The notes beneath the pieces are model-generated. The model was not told where the DNA came from. It did not search any database and worked only from the letters and a program-made list of their open reading frames with translations. From contig JAUHYU010000007.1 in the NCBI GenBank assembly GCA_030426345.1, positions 1-64,000 of the forward strand: a DNA stretch of 64,000 nucleotides, given 5' to 3'. Positions 57,773 through 64,000 of the stretch are shown here, piece by piece (positions within the stretch are counted from its first letter, which is position 1; each line of letters starts with the position of its first letter). The translations under genes were made by a program, and so were the position numbers. This DNA is from Bacteroidia bacterium (GTDB lineage Bacteria; Bacteroidota; Bacteroidia; Cytophagales; Cyclobacteriaceae).

Positions 57773-57800
57773 CCCTCCAATTTCCATGAGGGATTTTTTT
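57773..57800 (+). promoter_or_regulatory. Terminator-like hairpin in the hom leader
   Basis: CCCTC (57773-57777) pairs with GAGGG (57788-57792) around a ten-base loop, then a seven-base T-run, 12 bases before the hom start. It sits where an attenuator would be. The loop contains TTCCATG, part of the recurring repeat motif. Confidence 0.5.
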
Positions 57801-57811
57801 CGCAAAAGGTT

Positions 57812-59011
57812 ATGAGCAAAAATTTGAAACTTGGCATTTTTGGTTTTGGCGTGGTTGGTCAGGGTTTATACCATGTACTGAAAGAAACTAAAGGTATAAA
57901 GGCAGAAATCCTTAAGATCTGCATCAAAAATCCAGATAAAAAGCGCTCCCTGCCCATGGAATTTTTTACGCATGAGCAGAAAGATATATTAGACAATCCT
58001 GAAGTGGATGTGGTTTTGGAATTGATAGATGATCCGGAAGCCGCATTTGAAATTGTATCTACGGCTTTGAAGAATGGAAAAGCTGTGGTTACGGCCAATA
58101 AAAAGATGGTGGCAGACCACATGACAGAATTATATGCTCTTCAAAAAGAACACAATGTACCACTGTTGTATGAAGGGGCTTGTTGTGCAAGTATCCCGAT
58201 CATTAGAAATTTAGAAGAATATTACGATAATGATTTGCTAAGTGCTGTAGAAGGGATTTTTAACGGCTCAACAAATTATATTTTGACCAAGGTCTTTTCC
58301 GAAAATATGTCTTTTCCGGAGGCGCTAAAGGAGGCGCAAGACTTAGGGTACGCTGAGACAAATCCATCGCTAGATGTAGAAGGGTACGATGCCAAGTATA
58401 AATTGTGTATTATCCTTGCCCATGCCTTTGGGCTGTTTGTGAGCCCGGAAAATGTTTTCAATTATGGCATTCAAAATATTTCAGATTTTGACATTAAGAT
58501 TGCTACTGAAAAGGGATATAAAATAAAGCTGGTTGCCAAAAGCAGAAAGATTGATGATAAAGTGATAGCACTTGTTATTCCACAATTTGTAACAGAGGAA
58601 AGTGAATTGTACAAAGTAGAGCGAGAGTTCAACGGGGTAATCGTAGAAGGAGCATTTTCGGAACATCAGGTATTTATTGGTAAGGGCGCGGGAGGATTTC
58701 CAACTGGTTCAGCAGTATTATCGGATATTTCGGCACTTACTTATCATTATAAATATGAATACAAAAAAACTAGGCAAGCGTCCAATTTACAGCTTAGTGA
58801 TGACTTTGATATTGATATTTATTTGAGGTTTAACAACCCGAAACTGATCGACAAAAGTGTATTTAATGTCATTTTGGAGGAGTATAAAGCCTTGGAAAAC
58901 CATTACATTATTGGAAACATTAATTTTTCAAAATTGAAAGGTTCCAAATGGATTTCCAGCCCTGAGGTCAATATTATTTTACTCGAAAATGGTGTTGAAA
59001 ACCATGCCTAA
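57812..59011 (+). CDS. hom: Homoserine dehydrogenase
   Basis: 399 residues from MSKNLKLGIFGFGVVGQGLY (start 57812; a TTG-initiated longer frame at 57749 is rejected because its extra residues run through the hairpin). The Rossmann GFGVVG is at residues 11-16. AVVTANKKMVADH, YEGACCASIPIIRNLEEYY and EGIFNGSTNYILTKVF are the homoserine dehydrogenase core, with Lys and Asp catalytic residues. It makes homoserine, the substrate of metX at 17254, and also feeds threonine. A C-terminal ACT domain is not obvious. It is convergent with hflX. Confidence 0.94.
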   Translation: MSKNLKLGIFGFGVVGQGLYHVLKETKGIKAEILKICIKNPDKKRSLPMEFFTHEQKDILDNPEVDVVLELIDDPEAAFEIVSTALKNGKAVVTANKKMVADHMTELYALQKEHNVPLLYEGACCASIPIIRNLEEYYDNDLLSAVEGIFNGSTNYILTKVFSENMSFPEALKEAQDLGYAETNPSLDVEGYDAKYKLCIILAHAFGLFVSPENVFNYGIQNISDFDIKIATEKGYKIKLVAKSRKIDDKVIALVIPQFVTEESELYKVEREFNGVIVEGAFSEHQVFIGKGAGGFPTGSAVLSDISALTYHYKYEYKKTRQASNLQLSDDFDIDIYLRFNNPKLIDKSVFNVILEEYKALENHYIIGNINFSKLKGSKWISSPEVNIILLENGVENHA

Positions 59012-59014
59012 AAA

Positions 59015-60199
59015 TCAATAATAGCTCGGTGCAAGATAGTTAGGATAGATTTTTAGATGTTCTTCTTTTACTTTTTCGTAAATCAGATTTTTGAGTTCTT
59101 CAATATTACTTTTTTGGGTGGCAGAGATAAAGACGGCGTTTTCATCCGACCCATTCATGAGTTTTCTGGACTCTAAGTATTCATGTAAATCTCCTTCAAA
59201 TTCTTCATTTTCTTCTGGGGTTATCTTATCAATTTTATTATACACTACAATTGTTGGCTTTTCCCCGGCTCCAAGTTCAGACAACGTTTGATTTACAACA
59301 TCCATCTGATCATGGAAAAGTGGGTGCGAAAAATCTACAACATGAATGAGAATATCAGCTTCGGCCACTTCGTCCAAAGTAGATTTAAAAGATTCGATCA
59401 AATGATGGGGAAGCTTTCGTATGAAACCTACCGTATCGGAAAGAAGGAAAGGTATCTGGTTGATGACTACTTTTCTCACAGTTGCATCTACTGTGGCAAA
59501 AAGCTTGTTTTCGGCATGTACTTTGGTTTTTGAAAGCAAGGTCATTAGTGTTGATTTGCCCACATTCGTGTAGCCGACCAAGCCCACGCGTACTATTTTG
59601 GATCGTGACTTGCGCTGGGTAGCACTTTGCTTATTGATTTTTTCCAACCGTCCTTTTAGCACATTTATCTGATTCCGAATATTTCTTTTATCTGTCTCAA
59701 TCTCCTTTTCACCTGATCCACCACGTGTTCCCGTGCCTCCTCGCTGTCTTTCGAGGTGAGTCCACATGCGTGTAAGCCGCGGCATCAAGTATTGGTAGCG
59801 AGCAAGTTCTACCTGAGTTTTGGCTTGAGCCGTTTGCGCCCTTTTTAGGAATATGTCTAGAATGAGAAGGCTCCGGTCATAAATTCTACAACTAAATGTT
59901 TTTTCGAGATTTCGAAGTTGTGAAGGTGACAAGTCATCATCAAAAATGACCAATTCAATTTGAAAAGACCGCACGTATTCTTTTATCTCATCTATTTTTC
60001 CCTTACCCAAATACAGTCCAGGCTCCGGATTGGCTAATTTCTGAGTAAAGCGTTTTACGGTTTTTACTCCCAACGTTTTCGCAAGGAATTCCAATTCATC
60101 TAGATATTCATTGATCCTGCTAGAATCTTCAGTCGAAAATGCAGCGGCAACTAGCACCGCTTTTTCTTTTTTTATCTTGGTGGATAATGTTTCTCGCAT
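59015..60199 (-). CDS. hflX: GTPase HflX
   Basis: 394 residues. The N-terminal HflX domain includes YLGKGKIDEIKEYVRSFQIE and VIFDDDLSPSQLRNLEKTF. A Gly-rich linker (QRGGTGTRGGSGEKEIETDK) is typical. The G1 motif is VGYTNVGKSTLM (about residue 210), G3 is LSDTVGF and G4 is VYNKIDK. HflX rescues stalled or stress-dissociated 50S subunits. It is convergent with hom. Confidence 0.96.
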   Translation of the reverse strand: MRETLSTKIKKEKAVLVAAAFSTEDSSRINEYLDELEFLAKTLGVKTVKRFTQKLANPEPGLYLGKGKIDEIKEYVRSFQIELVIFDDDLSPSQLRNLEKTFSCRIYDRSLLILDIFLKRAQTAQAKTQVELARYQYLMPRLTRMWTHLERQRGGTGTRGGSGEKEIETDKRNIRNQINVLKGRLEKINKQSATQRKSRSKIVRVGLVGYTNVGKSTLMTLLSKTKVHAENKLFATVDATVRKVVINQIPFLLSDTVGFIRKLPHHLIESFKSTLDEVAEADILIHVVDFSHPLFHDQMDVVNQTLSELGAGEKPTIVVYNKIDKITPEENEEFEGDLHEYLESRKLMNGSDENAVFISATQKSNIEELKNLIYEKVKEEHLKIYPNYLAPSYY

Positions 60200-60371
60200 C
60201 TAACCTTCTACTTTTTAATTTAATTTATGTAAATACCTTACACAGTACCTTTTTATGGCCTTATTTTTAATGAATGGCCAATTCAGCTTTAGATTTAAAC
60301 GATTAATTTATTTACTTTCGCCACCCTAATTCAGGGTTGAATTTTACAGAATCTAACCACAACTGGGCTGC

Positions 60372-61478
60372 ATGAAAATCGCAATTGTCTTAAACACCTC
60401 ATGGAATATCTATAATTTCCGTAAAGGCCTGGTCACTTCATTGATGGACAAAGGTAATCAAGTTATTACCATTGCTCCAAAGGATCAATATACATATAAA
60501 CTTATGGACTTGGGCTGTAGGCATGTTCCGGTAAAAATGGATAGCCGGGGTGCCAATCCGATCAAAGATTTTCTTTTGATAATGGAGTTGTACAGGATTT
60601 ATAAGAAAGTGAGGCCAGATGTCATACTTCATTATACCATAAAACCCAATATATATGGAACGATCGCTGCTAGCATGCTTGGCATACCAGTAATCAACAA
60701 CGTGTGCGGCCTTGGCACGATGTTTTTAAAAGATAATCTGGTTTCCCGGGTTGCAATTTCACTTTATAGAATAGCATTTAGGTTTCCAAAGAAGATATTC
60801 TTTCAAAATGAAGATGATAAGAATCTATTTTTGAAGAAAGGAATTGTTAGAGAGAAGATTTGCGATCTTTTGCCAGGATCAGGCATCAATGTTGAGGATT
60901 TTTCACCCACCCTTCACTCTGCTAAAAATAAGCAATTTACCTTCTTGCTTATTTCCAGATTGATTTATGATAAAGGAATATTGGAATATATCGAGGCAAT
61001 CGCCGCGTTGAAAAAGGAGGGAATTGATGCTAATTTCCAATTGCTTGGACAGATAGACGTGAATCATAAGCGCGGTATCCCCTCAGAAATCATCCAACAA
61101 TGGGTAGAGACAAACCAGGTAGAATATCTTGGTTCTACCAATGATGTAAGAGCATTTATCCAAAATGCAGATTGTATCGTGTTACCGTCGTATAGAGAAG
61201 GCACTCCCAAAACCCTGCTCGAAGCTGCAAGCATGCAAAAGCCAATTGTAACCACAAACGTGCCAGGGTGTAACAGCGTAGTAAAGCATGGAAAAAACGG
61301 GTATTTATGCCAACTGAAAGATGCTAGAGACTTAGCGGACAAAATGAAACTAATGTTTTCACTAGAACCTCAATCCCGAAACAAAATGGGAAAATTTGGC
61401 CGTGAATACATAAAACAACATTTTGATGAAGGCATTGTGATCGAAAAGTACCACTCGACAATCACCAGTATTAATTAA
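60372..61478 (+). CDS. Family 4-type glycosyltransferase (PglA-like)
   Basis: 368 residues with two Rossmann-like halves (GT-B). N-terminal IAIVLNTSWNIYNFRKGLV is the acceptor half. NVCGLGTMF and LHYTIKPNIYGTIAASML occur mid-protein, and the C-terminal ADCIVLPSYREGTPKTLLEA contains the EX7E donor motif, with RLIYDKGILEYIEAIAALK. Its arrangement resembles PglA-like lipid-linked oligosaccharide transferases. It opens the exopolysaccharide cluster, nine bases before rfbC. Confidence 0.92.
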   Translation: MKIAIVLNTSWNIYNFRKGLVTSLMDKGNQVITIAPKDQYTYKLMDLGCRHVPVKMDSRGANPIKDFLLIMELYRIYKKVRPDVILHYTIKPNIYGTIAASMLGIPVINNVCGLGTMFLKDNLVSRVAISLYRIAFRFPKKIFFQNEDDKNLFLKKGIVREKICDLLPGSGINVEDFSPTLHSAKNKQFTFLLISRLIYDKGILEYIEAIAALKKEGIDANFQLLGQIDVNHKRGIPSEIIQQWVETNQVEYLGSTNDVRAFIQNADCIVLPSYREGTPKTLLEAASMQKPIVTTNVPGCNSVVKHGKNGYLCQLKDARDLADKMKLMFSLEPQSRNKMGKFGREYIKQHFDEGIVIEKYHSTITSIN

Positions 61479-61486
61479 TATTTTAT

Positions 61487-62035
61487 ATGGAAATTAAGAA
61501 AACCGGGCTTGCCGGGCTTATGGAGATTGTTCCGCGTGTACTCAGCGATAATAGAGGGTGGTTTGTCGAATCGTACAATAAAGATGTATTGAACGGCCTT
61601 GGCCTAAACTACAATTTTGTGCAAGACAATCTATCATTTTCCCATGCAGGAGTTCTACGTGGATTGCATTTTCAGAATAGTCCATTTGAGCAAGGAAAGC
61701 TTGTTAAAGTAATTAAGGGAAAGGTATTGGATGTAGCAGTAGATTTACGCCCTGATTCTTCTACATTTGGACAACACTACAAGGTTTTACTTACTGCCGA
61801 AAAGCAAAATATGCTTTTTATACCTGAAGGATTTGCACATGGTTTTGCAGCTTTAGAGGATTCTCACTTATTTTATAAATGTACCAAAACTTATAACCAA
61901 CCATACGATTCAGGCATCGCTTTCGACGATTCAGAGTTGAATATCGACTGGGGGATAGAATCGCCGATGATTTCTGAAAAAGATCAAAACCTTCAATCAT
62001 TCCAGTCATATAAATCTACTTTGGGGTTGGGATAA
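61487..62035 (+). CDS. rfbC: dTDP-4-dehydrorhamnose 3,5-epimerase
   Basis: 182 residues of cupin fold. IVPRVLSDNRGWFVESYN, GVLRGLHFQNSPFEQGKLVK (RGLHFQ with catalytic His), VDLRPDSSTFG and PEGFAHGFAALEDSHLFYKC match RfbC. It acts after RfbA and RfbB, which lie 50 kb away at 9183-11101. The last enzyme, RfbD, is not in the window. It is part of the GT-rfbC-wza-wzc operon. Confidence 0.96.
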   Translation: MEIKKTGLAGLMEIVPRVLSDNRGWFVESYNKDVLNGLGLNYNFVQDNLSFSHAGVLRGLHFQNSPFEQGKLVKVIKGKVLDVAVDLRPDSSTFGQHYKVLLTAEKQNMLFIPEGFAHGFAALEDSHLFYKCTKTYNQPYDSGIAFDDSELNIDWGIESPMISEKDQNLQSFQSYKSTLGLG

Positions 62036-62052
62036 GGCAATATTATTTATCT

Positions 62053-62850
62053 TTGACAAAAAAAATCTTGAAGAGGCATTTATATCATATATTTTTTCTG
62101 TTTTCTATTGGGACATTTCTCCTTTCGTGCAAATCTTACAAATACCATTTGATGTTTCAGATCGATGAGGATCAGGATATGTCATATCTATCCACGGATA
62201 TCCTCGTATCTGAGCGCAATTATATCATTCAACCAAATGATTTGCTAGATATGCGTGTGTTCACAAATAATGGAGAGCGTATAATTGACCCAAATAATGA
62301 ACTTCAAACACCTCAAACCCAAAATCGAGGAGAAGAGGAAAAGCCCGAATTTTTAGTGATGGATGATGGGAACGTGAAATTTCCTATGGTAGGGATTGTC
62401 GAATTGGGAGGGATGAAGATCAATGAAGCAGAAGAATATCTCGAAAAAAAATATAACAATTTCTATACAGACGCTTATGTAAAACTCAAATACCTGAATA
62501 AAAGGGTGATAGTTCTCGGTGCTCCAGGAGGACAGGTGATTCCTCTTCAAAACGAGAATACTTCGGTGGTTGAAATTGTGGCTTTGGCAGGGGGGATAGA
62601 CGAAGACGGTAAGGCCTTTAATTTGCGCCTTATTAGAGGAGACCTACACCATCCAGAAGTTTTCATAATTGATCTATCTACTATCAATGGTGTTAAAGCT
62701 TCTATGATGAATGTACTACCGGGAGATATTATCTACGTGGAGCCCAATAGGAAAGTGATTACCGAGGGGGCAAAAGATTTTATGACTGTTTTTGCGATAT
62801 TTGTGAATGCAGTTACTTTGGTTGCATTAATAGTAAGTCTCAATAAATAG
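62053..62850 (+). CDS. Wza-like outer-membrane polysaccharide export lipoprotein
   Basis: 265 residues. Signal lipobox FLLSC (Cys at about residue 26). Residues about 55-140 are a Poly_export domain (YIIQPNDLLDMRVFTNNGER, VKFPMVGIVELGGMKINEAE). A SLBB domain follows (VIVLGAPGGQVIPLQNENTS, VVEIVALAGGIDEDGKAF). A final helix (FAIFVNAVTLVALIVSLN) would sit in the outer membrane. It exports polysaccharide with the Wzc-like kinase next to it. The start is TTG; TTG 62068 is an alternative. Confidence 0.92.
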   Translation: MTKKILKRHLYHIFFLFSIGTFLLSCKSYKYHLMFQIDEDQDMSYLSTDILVSERNYIIQPNDLLDMRVFTNNGERIIDPNNELQTPQTQNRGEEEKPEFLVMDDGNVKFPMVGIVELGGMKINEAEEYLEKKYNNFYTDAYVKLKYLNKRVIVLGAPGGQVIPLQNENTSVVEIVALAGGIDEDGKAFNLRLIRGDLHHPEVFIIDLSTINGVKASMMNVLPGDIIYVEPNRKVITEGAKDFMTVFAIFVNAVTLVALIVSLNK

Positions 62851-62875
62851 ATTCACGGTGGGTAATCAGGAAAGT

Positions 62876-64000
62876 ATGGATAATGATGCCAAAAGCACTT
62901 CATTGGAAGGAGTGGATTTTGACAAGCTTGGCAGCATTTTGTTCAGGAGTATACCTGTAATGGCCTTGCTGATTATTCTTACACTAAGTATTTCTACCAT
63001 TGCTATCCGCTATACCAAACAATTGTTTAAGTCTACTTCTACTTTGCAATTAGATATTAAAAGTGAAGCGAAAGTTTTAGGTTTCAAAAGTTTTGACGAT
63101 GACATTAATAACCTGGCCAGGGAGATAGAGATCATAAAATCAAAGTTATTCTTAAACAAGGTTGTTGACGCATTGAAATACGATGTGAGCTATTTCCAAT
63201 ATGGTGATATATTGTATGAAGAGCGTTATGGCAGCTCTCCTTTTGAGATACATGTGATCGAATGCGCGCCGGGAATGTACAACCGCCCAATAGACCTAGA
63301 AATAGTTGATAAAGCCCAGTATAAATTAAGTTATGAATTTTCAGGGTCAACTTTCGAAAGGACTTTTCACTTCATGGATACGATTTCGTCAGAAGGATTA
63401 AAATTTTACATTGAGCTATCTCCAGAATATGCAAAAGAAGTAGGAAACCGATATTTTTTTACGCTGAACACCCATACTAACACATTGGACTACATCAATA
63501 AAAATCTAACTGTGGAACCGTTGGATTTCAAAGCCAATACCATCACCATTTCATTCAAGGATCATACAAGGCAAAAGGCTATGGATATTGTACACGCTAT
63601 TGATACGCTTTATCTCTATTATACCCAGTTGGAAAAGAACAAGGCAAATAATCAGAAAATAAATTTTTTGAATGAACAGCTCAATCAAACAGAAGAAAAA
63701 CTAACCGAATTAGAGAATTATTTTGAGAATTTTACAATCGATAATAAGACCACCGATTTAGGAGCCAATCTCTCTCGAACTATTGTTTTACTCGAACAAT
63801 TGGATTCGCAAAGGTTTTCAATCCGTAAAAAAATAGAAGCCTACAACGATGCTTATGATGATATCATTGCGGAAAAGGAATTGAGTCTAAACCCAGCAGA
63901 TGTGTCTGTCTTTTCGAATGAAATGAAGCAGGATTTTGCACGACTCAATATTTTGAGCCAAGAGAAGGAAATCCTTTTGATATCTTACAACAAAAATACA
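62876..64000 (+). CDS. Wzc-like chain-length determinant / tyrosine autokinase, N-terminal part
   Basis: The frame is open to the right edge (375 codons here). It starts at ATG 62876 after AGGAAAGT; GTG 62858 in frame is possible. A first membrane helix (residues about 27-47, VMALLIILTLSISTIAIRYT) is followed by a Wzz-type periplasmic domain and a long coiled-coil region (FLNEQLNQTEEKLTELENYF). This is the N-terminal half of a BY-kinase that controls polysaccharide length with the Wza-like protein. Any kinase domain lies outside. Confidence 0.9.
   Translation, partial: MDNDAKSTSLEGVDFDKLGSILFRSIPVMALLIILTLSISTIAIRYTKQLFKSTSTLQLDIKSEAKVLGFKSFDDDINNLAREIEIIKSKLFLNKVVDALKYDVSYFQYGDILYEERYGSSPFEIHVIECAPGMYNRPIDLEIVDKAQYKLSYEFSGSTFERTFHFMDTISSEGLKFYIELSPEYAKEVGNRYFFTLNTHTNTLDYINKNLTVEPLDFKANTITISFKDHTRQKAMDIVHAIDTLYLYYTQLEKNKANNQKINFLNEQLNQTEEKLTELENYFENFTIDNKTTDLGANLSRTIVLLEQLDSQRFSIRKKIEAYNDAYDDIIAEKELSLNPADVSVFSNEMKQDFARLNILSQEKEILLISYNKNT

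Overview
The window looks like a chromosomal segment from a member of the Bacteroidota, most likely an aerobic, free-living Cytophagales-type bacterium. The evidence is a SusC/SusD outer-membrane pair, a protein with a type IX secretion (T9SS) C-terminal sorting domain, a BatE-like TPR/SH3 protein, Bacteroidota-style -7 boxes (TAnnTTTG, in two cases with TTTG 19 bases upstream) and Bacteroidota-type gene choices (a fused chorismate mutase-prephenate dehydratase and a MarR regulator heading a beta-oxidation operon). Base composition is moderately AT-rich and even, with no phage, integrase, insertion sequence, CRISPR array or rRNA.

Layout. 1-0.7 kb: a MarR regulator and the start of a 3-hydroxyacyl-CoA dehydrogenase gene, which turns into response-regulator sequence at the window edge (probably a chimeric contig end). 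1-6.7 kb: housekeeping (glyA, tatC, rpiB, rbfA, a LolC/E-type permease). 6.9-11.1 kb: nucleotide-sugar operon (ugd, UDP-glucuronate decarboxylase, rfbB, rfbA). 11.1-14.3 kb: a short histidine kinase, pheA and a GNAT-like protein. 14.4-18.3 kb: a Tat-exported TIM-barrel protein, then a methionine operon (SAM-I riboswitch, possible leader peptide with hairpin, metY, a 52-base perfect palindrome, metX). 18.4-25.9 kb: an argD-type transaminase and gltBD. 26-31.2 kb: a lipoprotein, an M3 oligopeptidase, a PaaE-like reductase and purB.

31.3-37.4 kb is a compact 2-aminoethylphosphonate catabolic locus: phnY and phnA (one strand), an XRE-cupin regulator, phnW and an OPA/GlpT-like transporter. Together they would import the phosphonate, transaminate it to phosphonoacetaldehyde, oxidise it to phosphonoacetate and hydrolyse that to acetate and phosphate. 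A PHP phosphatase and an exported metallo-beta-lactamase-fold protein follow.

39.5-46.1 kb: LOG-family and GNAT proteins, a Cys-rich lipoprotein, a HerA-like ATPase, a DUF4332 protein, a DUF1080 protein, a YiaK-type reductase and dusB. 46.5-51.1 kb: an orphan SusC/SusD pair. 51.1-55.6 kb: RidA, a TerB-ABC-permease fusion, a BatE-like protein and tRNA-Lys. 55.8-57.5 kb: a T9SS-secreted repeat protein split by a 7-base tandem duplication. 57.6-60.2 kb: tRNA-Arg, hom and hflX. 60.4-64 kb: an exopolysaccharide cluster (glycosyltransferase, rfbC, Wza-like and Wzc-like genes) running off the right edge and probably using the same nucleotide sugars as the 7-11 kb operon.

The most unusual non-coding signals are a set of perfect, loop-free palindromes (36-56 bases) at gene ends, an over-represented 10-mer AAAATCCATG linked to a CCATGG-centred repeat, and the layered leader of the methionine operon. 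I did not find a clearly new defence or mobile system.
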